A DNA stretch of 64,000 nt from Spirosoma sp. KCTC 42546 (GTDB lineage: Bacteria; Bacteroidota; Bacteroidia; Cytophagales; Spirosomataceae): NCBI RefSeq assembly GCF_006965485.1, contig NZ_CP041360.1:6738501-6802500 (forward strand), in the 5' to 3' direction. The notes beneath the pieces were generated by a model. The model made no database searches and had not been told where the DNA came from. It saw only the letters and a program-made list of their open reading frames with translations. A program made the translations under genes and the position numbers. Every line of letters begins with the position of its first letter. Positions within the stretch are counted from its first letter, which is position 1. Positions 9,913 through 17,751 of the stretch are shown piece by piece.

Positions 9913-10016
9913 GTTTGTGGTTTGACGTTCGAGGTTTGATGTTTACCGGTTCCAATTGGTCTTATTCACCAACTTGCGCCTGTAAACATCAAACCTCGCA
10001 CTAAAAACGTCAAACT
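9912..10016. repeat. Inverted repeat filling the spacer before the Crp-type gene
   Basis: Arms are about 9912-9945 and 9982-10016. The inner 16-17 bp (GAGGTTTGATGTTTAC and its complement) are perfect; the outer part matches with a few changes (AGTTTG at both ends). The left arm begins at the stop codon of the preceding gene and the right arm ends 4 bases before the ATG at 10021. The arm family (GTTCGAGGTTTGAnGTTT) is shared with the repeat at 43342-43427. Confidence 0.85.
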
Positions 10017-10020
10017 GCCT

Positions 10021-10602
10021 ATGTACGACCGTCTTCAAACCCACATTGCCCGACTGGTTGACCTTACGGAAGACGAGTTTACGTTTCTGAAAACGCTTTT
10101 CATTCCTAAAAAACTTCGCCGAAAACACTATCTCCTGCAGGAAGGGGACATCTGCAAGTACATTACATTTGTCGATAAAGGGCTTTTACGGGCTTACACC
10201 GTCGATAGCAAAGGAACTGAACACATTGTGCAATTTGCGCCTGAAGGCTGGTGGACCAGCGATATGTATAGCTTCCTGACGGGCGAACGCTCCGACTATA
10301 CCATCGAAGCCCTGGAAGATGCCGAGCTGCTCCTGCTGGATCGGGCGAACATGGAGCGAATGGTAAGTGGTGTTCCCAAAATGGAACGCTATCTGCGCAT
10401 TATGCTCCAGAATAATTACGTAGCCACGCATCGCCGGATCGTGTTATCGCTGAGCCAGTCGGCCGAAGAAAAATACACCGAATTCGTACAGCGTTACCCC
10501 GACATTGTGCAGCGCGTTCCGCAACACATGATTGCCTCCTATCTGGGCATTACGCCCGCCTTTCTCAGCCGAATCCGGGCTCGAAAACATACCAACGACT
10601 AG
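10021..10602 (+). CDS. Crp/Fnr-family transcriptional regulator
   Basis: A 193-residue regulator. Residues about 20-125 form a cNMP-binding beta roll (YLLQEGDICKYITFVDKGLLRAY, FAPEGWWTSDMYSFLTGE), and residues about 145-190 a short winged helix (VPQHMIASYLGITPAFLSRIRAR). The HTH is shortened relative to E. coli Crp, as is common for the Bacteroidota variant. No FNR-type N-terminal cysteine cluster is visible, and the cAMP contact RS motif is absent, so the ligand is unknown. Translation begins 4 bases after the end of an inverted repeat, leaving no room for a free 5' leader if the hairpin forms in the mRNA. Confidence 0.88.
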   Translation: MYDRLQTHIARLVDLTEDEFTFLKTLFIPKKLRRKHYLLQEGDICKYITFVDKGLLRAYTVDSKGTEHIVQFAPEGWWTSDMYSFLTGERSDYTIEALEDAELLLLDRANMERMVSGVPKMERYLRIMLQNNYVATHRRIVLSLSQSAEEKYTEFVQRYPDIVQRVPQHMIASYLGITPAFLSRIRARKHTND

Positions 10603-10696
10603 TTTATATTTCCATGCCTGCTAGTACGCAGGCCGTATTTTAGTAGCGATCCAATCGGTACGAAAGATATACCAAGGCCCTAGATACCAACCCTAG

Positions 10697-10729
10697 CCTA
10701 GCAGTCGGCAGGAAAATGTTATAGTTTTG
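10697..10729 (+). promoter_or_regulatory. Promoter upstream of lgt, shared with 15435-15467
   Basis: TAGTTTTG at 10722-10729 fits the Bacteroidota -7 consensus TAnnTTTG, 30 bases before the lgt ATG. The preceding 25 bases match a second site at 15435-15467 (27 of 33 identical overall, counted by eye). Confidence 0.5.
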
Positions 10730-10759
10730 CCCTAGATTAACCTATACAACCGGAAAATT

Positions 10760-11770
10760 ATGCTTCACTACATCATCTGGAATGTTGATCCTGAAATCGT
10801 TCGTATTGGCTCCTGGCCAGTGCGGTGGTACGGCTTACTGTTTGCCACCGGGTTCCTGCTTGGGGTTCAGGTTATGACACACATTTTCAGAACTGAACAG
10901 AAGCCTCTTGCTGATACCGACTCCCTGTTAACGACAATGGTGATTTCAACGATTCTGGGGGCTAGACTAGGGCACTTTTTGTTTTATGAGCCCTACATGT
11001 TCATCGAGAATCCGTTGCGCATTATAACTCCGCCTTTTGATGGATTAGCGAGTCATGGGGCTATTATAAGCATCATTATTGGCCTTTGGCTCTATTCGCG
11101 TCGCCAGTCCAGTCAAGCGAGCGGTCAAACGTTTTTGTGGGTTGCCGACCGCATATGCATTACCATAGCCTTAGCGGGAGCCTTTATCCGGTTTGGCAAT
11201 CTGATGAACTCCGAGATTTTTGGGAAACCGACTACTCTCCCCTGGGCGTTCGTCTTTCTAAGAGATCATGAGTTTAGCCAGGTACCCCGTCATCCCACTC
11301 AGTTATACGAATCCTTATCCTACCTACTTCTTTTCATTATCTTATTCTGGTATTGGAAAGCGTACCGTAATCAATCAGCGCCGGGTACAATGCTCGGTAT
11401 ATTTCTAATCTGGACGTTTGGTTTCCGGTTTGTCTGGGAGTTTTTCAAGGAAAATCAGGTGGCCTTTGAAGATAGTATGAGCCTTAATATGGGGCAACTG
11501 CTGAGTATACCGGCAATTCTGCTCGGTCTGATTTTATTGTTAAGAAACGTTATCAGACCTGCTTCATTAATTCCGGTAGCCCTGGTTATTCAGTCATCAA
11601 GCCTCTGTTATCAATGCGATTACCAGCCAGCTTTGCCAGCATCCAGCAAGGCCCATTCTACCAGATGTGGAGAATTAATTTCCAGTAAACGGCTCCTTAA
11701 AACAAGACGTTTCCAAAATCATATAACAAAGGCAACAAAGCCAGTTTCTCCATCGAGTTCAGTAGCCTGA
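10760..11770 (+). CDS. lgt: Prolipoprotein diacylglyceryl transferase
   Basis: A 336-residue polytopic inner-membrane enzyme that transfers diacylglycerol from phosphatidylglycerol to the lipobox cysteine of prolipoproteins. Visible family marks are the N-terminal WNVDPEI..IGSWPVRWYGLLFA, GARLGHFLFYEP, the SHGAIISIIIG loop corresponding to the HGG loop of the family, IRFGNLMNSEIFG corresponding to the R-x-GN-x-xN signature, RHPTQLYES, and FGFRFVWEFFKENQ. About seven membrane segments are seen. Odd: after LLSIPAILLGLILLLRNV (about residue 255) there is an 80-residue Ser/Arg-rich tail with no membrane character and no resemblance to Lgt, possibly read-through after a lost stop or a frameshift. 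A GAAA-loop terminator follows. Confidence 0.9.
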   Translation: MLHYIIWNVDPEIVRIGSWPVRWYGLLFATGFLLGVQVMTHIFRTEQKPLADTDSLLTTMVISTILGARLGHFLFYEPYMFIENPLRIITPPFDGLASHGAIISIIIGLWLYSRRQSSQASGQTFLWVADRICITIALAGAFIRFGNLMNSEIFGKPTTLPWAFVFLRDHEFSQVPRHPTQLYESLSYLLLFIILFWYWKAYRNQSAPGTMLGIFLIWTFGFRFVWEFFKENQVAFEDSMSLNMGQLLSIPAILLGLILLLRNVIRPASLIPVALVIQSSSLCYQCDYQPALPASSKAHSTRCGELISSKRLLKTRRFQNHITKATKPVSPSSSVA

Positions 11771-11800
11771 TCTGTACCATAAAACCCCTTACCTCTCCTG

Positions 11801-11828
11801 GGCCTGTGGAAACACAGGCCTTATTTTT
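11801..11828 (+). terminator. Rho-independent terminator after lgt
   Basis: GGCCTGTG, GAAA tetraloop, CACAGGCC (11801-11820), followed by TTATTTTTTC. An 8-bp GC-rich stem with a U-tract on the plus strand. Confidence 0.85.
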
Positions 11829-11918
11829 TCCAGCAATCCAGGCGAGTATGAAGTAATAGGAAGTCAAATCGTACCCGATCACACAATTATGAAATCGCTG
11901 GCCTACTTAAACGCTAGT

Positions 11919-12995
11919 TCAATAATTTTTCAGTAATGCTTTGGCCTCCTCGGCGGTTAGTAGGGATATACAACCATGACGGGCTGCATCCGGAAAACGT
12001 ATGTCTTCGTCAACCGTCCAATGAATCAAATCGGGTGAGTACGAAGCCCCAAATCGGTTCGTCATACAGTAATCATACAGCAACAACCACCCAGGCTTGA
12101 TCGGGTCTTTCATAATCGTGGGGCCTTCCGTGATAACTGGTACTAGTTGCCCATTATTCAAAGGCCCTTCAATAACATGATAAGGTCCCTCGAGTTTGCT
12201 GGAGCTAGCTACCCGAATAGCCCGCCTTTCGCCGGTTTTAGCGCCAAACTCTTCCTCTTTATGAAACAGGTAATACGTGCCTTTATGCGCTAACAAAGTA
12301 CCATCGATCACTGAGTAAGGCGGGGCAAATAGTACCTGAGCGGGCGTAAATGTTTTCCAGTCACGTGTTTTACAGTACCACAGCCGACTTTCCTTCCAGC
12401 CCGCATCTTTAAACGACGACGACCAGAACAAAATATATTCGGCTGTTTTGTCATCATAGAACCATTCCGGAGCCCAAATATTTCCGGCAAAGGCCCCTGA
12501 CTCATTCCGTACATCTTTCATCAGGGGCAAAGGGCCTTCAAGCTGCCAATGAATCAAATCCCTGGACGTCATATAAAGACAGCTTGGCCCTACCTTCTCC
12601 CGGTCAATGCTTTTTCCGCCACCCGTTGATAAGATTCGCCAAAGTCCATCGGGGCCTCGACGTACATAGGGATCACGGACATGCTGGTCCCACACCGGTT
12701 TATTGTCATTTAAAGGAGTCCAATGCCGCCCATCGGTTGATAAGGCAATGTGTAACTTATTAATCAGCATGGGGTCAGGCAAGGGAACCTCAATTATGTT
12801 TCCCTTGGCATCAACCTCAATCCGGGTAGGATAACGCTGACGAAAATAGGTCAACATCCAGACGTTTTTACCATCTTCAATCTTAAGTTGTTTCTGAGCC
12901 GTTAAATCAGCGGACATTACGTCGCTTTTAGATTGCGCCAACGCTACTTCCAGCGTAATGATCAAAAGAATAAATACTGTTGTAAGCCGCATCAT
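11919..12995 (-). CDS. Secreted glycoside hydrolase, family 43-like five-bladed propeller
   Basis: A 358-residue exported protein. The start at 12995 (MMRLTTVFILLIITLEVALAQ) is chosen because it opens a clean signal peptide; the frame stays open for 97 more codons upstream without any family resemblance. The mature part shows the GH43/GH32/GH117-type propeller pattern of repeated strand blocks: IALSTDGRHWTPL, RDPYVRRGPDGLWRIL, SRDLIHWQLEGPL, IWAPEWFYDD, YILFWSSS, VIDGTLLAHKGTYYLFHKE, ITEGPTIM. The RDPYV, WAPEW and EGP blocks supply the expected Asp and Glu catalytic residues. It probably trims arabinose- or xylose-containing plant glycans, with the exact substrate unknown. It is monocistronic and divergent from the SDR gene. 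Confidence 0.8.
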   Translation of the reverse strand: MMRLTTVFILLIITLEVALAQSKSDVMSADLTAQKQLKIEDGKNVWMLTYFRQRYPTRIEVDAKGNIIEVPLPDPMLINKLHIALSTDGRHWTPLNDNKPVWDQHVRDPYVRRGPDGLWRILSTGGGKSIDREKVGPSCLYMTSRDLIHWQLEGPLPLMKDVRNESGAFAGNIWAPEWFYDDKTAEYILFWSSSFKDAGWKESRLWYCKTRDWKTFTPAQVLFAPPYSVIDGTLLAHKGTYYLFHKEEEFGAKTGERRAIRVASSSKLEGPYHVIEGPLNNGQLVPVITEGPTIMKDPIKPGWLLLYDYCMTNRFGASYSPDLIHWTVDEDIRFPDAARHGCISLLTAEEAKALLKNY

Positions 12996-13348
12996 ACTAC
13001 TAGTTTGCCTGTACTTTAAAAAGGAATCCTGCTCCTGTTTTCTAACGATATAAGCCATGCCAATACTTGCAAATCTGGCTGTGACGATGGCTAAACGTAA
13101 AATGTCATTGAATGAACTGTCGGAAAAGTGGATCTCACCCTTGCCAATCCGTCGATACTGAAAACCGGAAGCCATACGATTCAGCACACTTGAGGCTATT
13201 TGTAAAGCATTGGATTGCCAGCCAGGCGATTTACTGACGTATGAGTAGCAGGCGATCTTTCTCAATTTGACTACAAATCCCCTCAATTAGACTACAGCTA
13301 ACGAATTGGATAGCCTGACCTTTGATGCATCATTAAAAGGTACAACAC
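12996..13348. other. Spacer between divergent glycosidase and SDR genes
   Basis: About 350 bases. The minus frame of the glycosidase remains open through most of it, but the translated text carries no signal peptide or family motif, and I treat it as non-coding. No clear TAnnTTTG promoter or strong hairpin was found. Confidence 0.4.
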
Positions 13349-14230
13349 ATGATACATCAGAATGAGAAGGTAAGCGATCAACCTGCGCCAACGCCTGTAA
13401 CATCGCCTAAAGTCTGGTTCATTACGGGCGCTTCCCGCGGGTTTGGGCGCGTTTGGGCCGAAGCCGCTCTGAAGCGTGGCGACAAGGTGGCGGCTACCGC
13501 ACGCAAAGTAGAAAGCATTGCCGACCTGAAAGAAAACTATGGCGAAAACGTGCTCACACTCGCGCTTGACGTGACACGACCAGAGCAGGTAAAAACTGCC
13601 GTAGAGCAAGCGCATGAACACTTCGGCAGACTTGATATTGTGCTTAATAATGCCGGTTATTCACTGGTTGGCACCATTGAGGAAGCCAGTGCGGACGATA
13701 TTCGTGCCCTGTACGAAACGAACATCATTGGCCCGGTTTCTGTTATTCAGGCGGCATTGCCCTTATTGAGAAAGCAGGGGGGCGGTCACATCCTTGGCAC
13801 ATCGAGCAACCTGGGTCATGTAACGTTACCCGTGATCGGTTATTACTGTTCGTCGAAATGGGCATTCGAAGCGATTCATGAAAGCCTGGCCACGGAAGTA
13901 AAACCGTTTGGGATCAACGTAACCATCATTGAACCGGGCGCCTATGCCACCGAGTTTGGCAGCCAGGAATCCCTGAAGTTCGCACAAGGGCTCGACATTT
14001 ACGCTGATTTTAAAACCCATTTTTTCGGTGAGTTAAGATCCCTGGAAAGAGGTGATCCAGCGGCAACGCCTGAAGCACTTTTCAAGGTAGTGGACGCCGA
14101 AAATCCTCCGCTACGGTTCTTTTTGGGCAGTCATAATTTACCCTGGGTACGCACTGCCTATGCTGAACGGATGGCAACCTGGGAGGAATGGGCCGACGTT
14201 TCCAACGCGGCTCAGGGTCAGACCAGTTAA
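13349..14230 (+). CDS. Short-chain dehydrogenase/reductase
   Basis: A 293-residue NAD(P)-dependent oxidoreductase of the classical SDR type, cytosolic. Cofactor loop TGASRGFG is at residues 26-33 with R49/R52-region basic residues after strand two (ATARK), suggesting NADPH preference. NNAG is at 100-103, the catalytic Ser near 152-153, and the Y166-x3-K170 pair in GYYCSSKW. IEPGAYATEF follows strand six. Substrate cannot be told. A hairpin terminator follows, then an AraC-type gene on the same strand, so the regulator may control this enzyme; that is inferred from proximity. Confidence 0.88.
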   Translation: MIHQNEKVSDQPAPTPVTSPKVWFITGASRGFGRVWAEAALKRGDKVAATARKVESIADLKENYGENVLTLALDVTRPEQVKTAVEQAHEHFGRLDIVLNNAGYSLVGTIEEASADDIRALYETNIIGPVSVIQAALPLLRKQGGGHILGTSSNLGHVTLPVIGYYCSSKWAFEAIHESLATEVKPFGINVTIIEPGAYATEFGSQESLKFAQGLDIYADFKTHFFGELRSLERGDPAATPEALFKVVDAENPPLRFFLGSHNLPWVRTAYAERMATWEEWADVSNAAQGQTS

Positions 14231-14268
14231 GGAACCTGGACGCAGGAAAATTGATTGATAAAATAGCC

Positions 14269-14304
14269 AGGATAACCGATAGTCAGCCTGATATCGGTTA
14301 TCCT
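14269..14304. terminator. Hairpin between SDR and AraC genes
   Basis: Perfect 13-bp arms AGGATAACCGATA (14269-14281) and TATCGGTTATCCT (14292-14304), flanked by AAAATA on the left and GTTTTAT on the right, so it can terminate in the plus direction. Confidence 0.75.
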
Positions 14305-14321
14305 GTTTTATGTACTGAGCT

Positions 14322-15242
14322 ATGAAAAAAGAAGAAAACAGCCCTTATAAAATCGAATCGCTGGCCGATGCACACCGGGCCTTTGGTTTACCAAAGCCTA
14401 AGCATCCACTGGTCAGTCTGATCAACGGTGCTCATACCCCCGTAGCCATGAATGCCATACCGGGCGCTCATGTACTGGGTTTCTATAAAATATCGTACAA
14501 ACCAAAACTCGGTGGCAAATTAAAGTACGGCCAGAGTTATTATGATTTTGATGAAGGTGGTTTGTTATTCGCTGCACCGGGCCAGGTAATCGGCAGCAAT
14601 CACGACGATGGCAGCATATGTTCGCAGTATACGTTGCTCATTCATCCGGATTTCTTTTTAGGGTGTTCGCTGGCTAAAACCATCAAGCAGTATGGCTTCT
14701 TCTCGTATTCAACCAATGAAACGCTGCATCTTTCGGAAGAGGAAAAAGAAACGATCATCGATATCTTTAAAATGATCGAAAAGGAGTTGAACAGCCGAAT
14801 CGACGATTTCAGTCAGGGCGTTGTTATTGCTCAAATTGAGCTATTGATGAACTATGCGAATCGTTTTTACAAACGTCAGTTCATTACCCGCAAAGCCGTA
14901 AACCACGATCTCCTACAAAAGCTGGAAGCTGTATTGGATCATTATTTTACCGATGATACCTCACTAAGCCAGGGATTACCGACTGTCGGCTATCTGGCGG
15001 ATCATTTAAACCTGTCACCCAGTTATTTAAGTGATATGCTGCGATCATTGATCGGGCAAAGTGCACAGCACTATATTCATGATAAACTGATCTCAGCCGC
15101 AAAAGAAAAACTGTCGACCACCAATTTATCGGTAAGCGAAGTGGCTTACGCGTTGGGATTTGAGCACTCGCAATCGTTTAGTAAACTCTTTAAAACGAAA
15201 ACGAATCTGTCGCCCCTGGAATTCAGGCGATCATTCAATTAA
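14322..15242 (+). CDS. AraC-family transcriptional regulator
   Basis: A 306-residue regulator. Residues about 40-195 form an AraC-type cupin/sensor half (YDFDEGGLLFAAPGQVIG), and residues about 205-305 the double-HTH DNA-binding half: YLADHLNLSPSYLSDMLRSL for the first HTH and VAYALGFEHSQSFSKLFKT for the second, ending in the typical LSPLEFRR. Such proteins bind a small effector and activate neighbouring metabolic genes. It sits 91 bases downstream of the SDR gene, beyond a hairpin, so it may have its own promoter. Effector unknown. Confidence 0.9.
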   Translation: MKKEENSPYKIESLADAHRAFGLPKPKHPLVSLINGAHTPVAMNAIPGAHVLGFYKISYKPKLGGKLKYGQSYYDFDEGGLLFAAPGQVIGSNHDDGSICSQYTLLIHPDFFLGCSLAKTIKQYGFFSYSTNETLHLSEEEKETIIDIFKMIEKELNSRIDDFSQGVVIAQIELLMNYANRFYKRQFITRKAVNHDLLQKLEAVLDHYFTDDTSLSQGLPTVGYLADHLNLSPSYLSDMLRSLIGQSAQHYIHDKLISAAKEKLSTTNLSVSEVAYALGFEHSQSFSKLFKTKTNLSPLEFRRSFN

Positions 15243-15556
15243 ACTGATTTTTCGACGGTTGTTCCCGTTTTGTTAGCGCATTTTATTTAATTCTCAAAAA
15301 ACGCTCATGGTTATGATCCGCTGGTGTGGTTGCCCCCATTGGCTCAATACCGATGATAGTCATTTAGCTAGTTTTTACCAACAATTCAAGCGTACTTTGA
15401 GGACTCAGTGCGAGGCAGTAGAAATCAAATCCAGCCCGGCAGTCGACAAGAAAATGGTATACTTTTGATTCAGGTTACCATAATCCCACTTGTACGACAG
15501 AAAAATATCTACCTTTCAAAACTTCCAAAATGATTCACTGTAAACTTCTGCCGGTA
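15243..15556. other. Spacer with a promoter but no gene
   Basis: About 310 bases after the AraC gene. It contains the promoter-like block 15435-15467 ending in TACTTTTG (15460-15467), similar to the one in front of lgt. No open frame with recognisable content was seen. Confidence 0.45.
15435..15467 (+). promoter_or_regulatory. Promoter-like block shared with the lgt upstream region
   Basis: TACTTTTG at 15460-15467 fits TAnnTTTG; the 33-base block matches 10697-10729 at 27 positions. It lies 90 bases upstream of the ATG at 15557. Confidence 0.5.
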
Positions 15557-15940
15557 ATGAAAAACATATTATATATCCTGACCATTATGGGGCTTCTAAG
15601 CTTCCAAACACCTGTACCGGTAGAATTGTCAGGAACCTCCTGGAAAGGAAAAGCTTTGCTGCCTAACTTCACGGTAGTCATTATGAAATTTAGCCGGGGA
15701 GTCGTTAGCTTTTATGATGCTAACAACGCTCAACATCTGATTACAACAGCCCGATACGAACAGAATAGCAGTTTTGTCTTAGTACATGCAAAAGCGGGTG
15801 TAAATTCTTGTCCTAAAGCGGGTAACTGGCTCTATCATCTGGATAAAAACCCAAACGGAATAAGCTTTCTGGTTTTAGATAGTCCCTGTCGCAACAAAGC
15901 AAGTTTACTAGCTGGTAGCGCGTTTACAGAATTAGAATAA
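15557..15940 (+). CDS. Small exported hypothetical protein
   Basis: A 127-residue protein. The start at 15557 (MKNILYILTIMGLLSFQTPV) gives a normal signal peptide; an upstream ATG at 15530 would put a charged, Cys-containing stretch before it. The mature part is a small beta-rich domain with WKGKALLPNFTVVIMKF, NWLYHLDKN and two conserved-looking cysteines (SCPKAGN, SPCRNK), possibly a disulfide. It resembles small lipocalin-like periplasmic domains in pattern only. No lipobox is present. A strong 24-bp hairpin follows at 16048. Family not recognised. Confidence 0.6.
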   Translation: MKNILYILTIMGLLSFQTPVPVELSGTSWKGKALLPNFTVVIMKFSRGVVSFYDANNAQHLITTARYEQNSSFVLVHAKAGVNSCPKAGNWLYHLDKNPNGISFLVLDSPCRNKASLLAGSAFTELE

Positions 15941-16047
15941 AGGAGTGTAGAAAAGTCTTTATCTAAGAATATGGACTAGCTAATTTCGCTGCTTTTTCTT
16001 TCCTTATTCACATAACATATTCATAGCTACAAAACCACACTGGTATA

Positions 16048-16098
16048 AGTACAAACTAGAAGGGGGAGCTTATGAAGCTCCCCCTTCTAGTTTGTACT
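16048..16098. terminator. Perfect 24-bp hairpin
   Basis: Arms 16048-16070 and 16076-16098 are exact complements (AGTACAAACTAGAAGGGGG and its reverse complement are the outer 19 bases), and one further T-A pair leaves a 3-base loop. The stem contains a GGGGGAGCT block. No U-tract of typical length follows; it ends the small secreted-protein gene and belongs to the palindrome class. Confidence 0.85.
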
Positions 16099-16189
16099 GA
16101 AATTATACTTATCAATACCTGATTTTCCATTGATCTGGTACAACGCTATTTCTTGTACTAGGTCATCGTTTTTACCTACCAAGTGGCGG

Positions 16190-16197
16190 TAATTTTG
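16190..16197 (+). promoter_or_regulatory. TAnnTTTG promoter element
   Basis: TAATTTTG, 41 bases before the ATG at 16238. Confidence 0.4.
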
Positions 16198-16237
16198 TCG
16201 TATCAACGTCAATAATTTGGCAAAACGACCTATCGCA

Positions 16238-16783
16238 ATGAAGCCAACAATCGCCATTATCGGTTTAGGAAATTCGGGTACTGAGCTGGCCATCCGACTG
16301 GTCGATGGCCCCTATCGGCTGCTGCTATTTGACCAGGACTTAGTCAACGCCCAGACCCTGGCCAGCCAGCTTTTGCAATCGACGCCCCTGGCCGATGTGG
16401 AAGCCATCAACTGCCAGGTGAATGCGTCCTGGGAGGCCGATATTATTGTGCTATCCGCCCCCGAATCATCAATGAACGCAGTTTCCGACCGAATTCGGGA
16501 AGTAGCTACCTGCAAAATTGCAATCTGCCTTACCACCTTTCTGAATGATGATGACAGTGGCCATTTGGACCCTGCAAGGATTCATATGGGCGAGGAATTG
16601 CAGCAAAAACTCCCAAATTCTAAAGTGGTTAACTTAGTCATCATGGGCGAAGAAAGGACCGATGCATTTCTCATCAGTACGCACCAGGAAGCCTTGGCTA
16701 CAGTTTCAACGCTGGTGCAGAAAGCAGGCTGGAACCCAGTTGTTGTTGAAGACTGGTCGGTAGATAATCCAAAATTTCTTTGA
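16238..16783 (+). CDS. NAD(P)-binding Rossmann protein (F420/pyrroline reductase-like)
   Basis: A 181-residue cytosolic protein. The start at 16238 (MKPTIAIIGLGNSG) begins directly with the Rossmann strand; an ATG at 16217 would add MAKRPIA. GLGNSGTELA gives the GxGxxG loop and LLLFDQD ends strand two with an acidic residue, suggesting NAD. ADIIVLSAPESS is strand four, as in the F420-dependent NADP reductase and pyrroline-carboxylate reductase families. Only the nucleotide domain is present, so the full enzyme activity is uncertain; it may be a stand-alone regulator of a redox enzyme. Its TGA stop lies within the left arm of the next inverted repeat, which separates it from the dioxygenase gene. 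Confidence 0.65.
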   Translation: MKPTIAIIGLGNSGTELAIRLVDGPYRLLLFDQDLVNAQTLASQLLQSTPLADVEAINCQVNASWEADIIVLSAPESSMNAVSDRIREVATCKIAICLTTFLNDDDSGHLDPARIHMGEELQQKLPNSKVVNLVIMGEERTDAFLISTHQEALATVSTLVQKAGWNPVVVEDWSVDNPKFL

Positions 16784-16854
16784 CAGGATTTACAGGATGA
16801 ACAGGATTAATTTACTGGGCGATTAATCCTGTTCATCCTGTAAATCCTGTCAAA
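16779..16854. repeat. Perfect 33-bp inverted repeat of the ACAGGATnn family
   Basis: Arms 16779-16811 and 16822-16854 are exact reverse complements with a 10-base loop. Each arm is three head-to-tail 9-mers of the form ACAGGATnn. The stop codon of the preceding gene (16781-16783) is inside the left arm and the right arm ends 12 bases before the next ATG (16867). Confidence 0.92.
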
Positions 16855-16866
16855 AACAACTTATTC

Positions 16867-17748
16867 ATGGAACGCAAACAGTTTGTAAAAACCATTCTAA
16901 CAGGAGCAATTACAATGAACACCTTATCTGCCTTTAAAAAATTTACCGACGATCTGGAGCAAAAAGGTCCGCTTATGCCAGTTCTATTTGTTGGACACGG
17001 ATCGCCCATGAACGGTATTGAAGATAACGAGTTCAGTCGTCGCTGGACGAGTATGGCAAAGGAAATTCCCACGCCTACGGCCGTTCTGGTCGTTTCGGCG
17101 CACTGGTTTACCCGAGGAACGAAGATTACGGCGATGGATTTTCCAGAAACGATTCACGATTTTGGTGGATTCCCCAAAGCCTTGTTCGATGTACAATATC
17201 CGGCACCGGGCAATCCAGCTCTGGCCAAAGAAACAGCAGCGCTGCTCCACTCGGCTCATGTCGAATTAGCTCATGACTGGGGCCTGGATCATGGCACCTG
17301 GACGATTATCAGGCATATGTATCCAGATGCAAATATCCCCGTTTTACAACTGAGCATCGACTATACCAAAGGCCCCCAGTATCACTATGATCTGGCCCGC
17401 GAACTACATGCGTTACGGAGCAAAGGCGTACTGATTATCGGCAGTGGCAATATGGTACACAACCTTCGTATGGTGGCCTGGGACAAGATGGACGTGCCCA
17501 ATTTCGGCTTCGATTGGGCGAAATCGCTCAACGATAAGTTCAAGCAGTTGATCAGTGATGGCGATACCAAACCGCTCATCAACTACAACAGCCTGGGTCG
17601 GGATGCGGCACTCGCCATTCCAACGCCGGAGCATTATTTACCGCTGTTATACAGCCTGGGTTTGCAAAGCGCCAAAGACCCGGTCTCGTTCTTCAATGAC
17701 CGTGCCGTGGCGGGTTCGCTCACGATGACGTCGGTGAAGATTGGTTAA
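16867..17748 (+). CDS. ygiD: LigB-type extradiol dioxygenase (4,5-DOPA dioxygenase-like)
   Basis: A 293-residue enzyme of the class III extradiol ring-cleaving dioxygenases, in the DODA/YgiD group. Metal-ligand and catalytic histidines are visible in LFVGHGSPMN (near residue 45), VVSAHWF (near 78), DHGTWTIIRHMYP (near 142-150) and later VPTPEHYLPLLY-type IPTPEHYLPLLYSLG. The N-terminal MERKQFVKTILTGAI resembles the short leader seen in Bacteroidota homologues; a second ATG is at residue 17. Such enzymes cleave catechol-type rings; the true substrate here is unknown. The start lies just after the right arm of the preceding inverted repeat. Convergent with the bestrophin gene. Confidence 0.85.
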   Translation: MERKQFVKTILTGAITMNTLSAFKKFTDDLEQKGPLMPVLFVGHGSPMNGIEDNEFSRRWTSMAKEIPTPTAVLVVSAHWFTRGTKITAMDFPETIHDFGGFPKALFDVQYPAPGNPALAKETAALLHSAHVELAHDWGLDHGTWTIIRHMYPDANIPVLQLSIDYTKGPQYHYDLARELHALRSKGVLIIGSGNMVHNLRMVAWDKMDVPNFGFDWAKSLNDKFKQLISDGDTKPLINYNSLGRDAALAIPTPEHYLPLLYSLGLQSAKDPVSFFNDRAVAGSLTMTSVKIG

Positions 17749-17751
17749 TGG

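Noticed and set aside
10021..10602. FNR-type oxygen sensor
   Set aside because: The N-terminal cysteine cluster needed for the iron-sulfur cluster is missing.
12996..13286. N-terminal extension of the glycosidase
   Set aside because: Signal peptide begins at 12995; the extra 97 codons have no family resemblance.
13298..13621. Minus-strand frame over the start of the SDR gene
   Set aside because: Shadow of the SDR coding sequence, which has full family motifs.
16779..16854. Inverted repeat as insertion-sequence end
   Set aside because: No transposase gene or target duplication is seen between or beside arms; the loop is only 10 bases.
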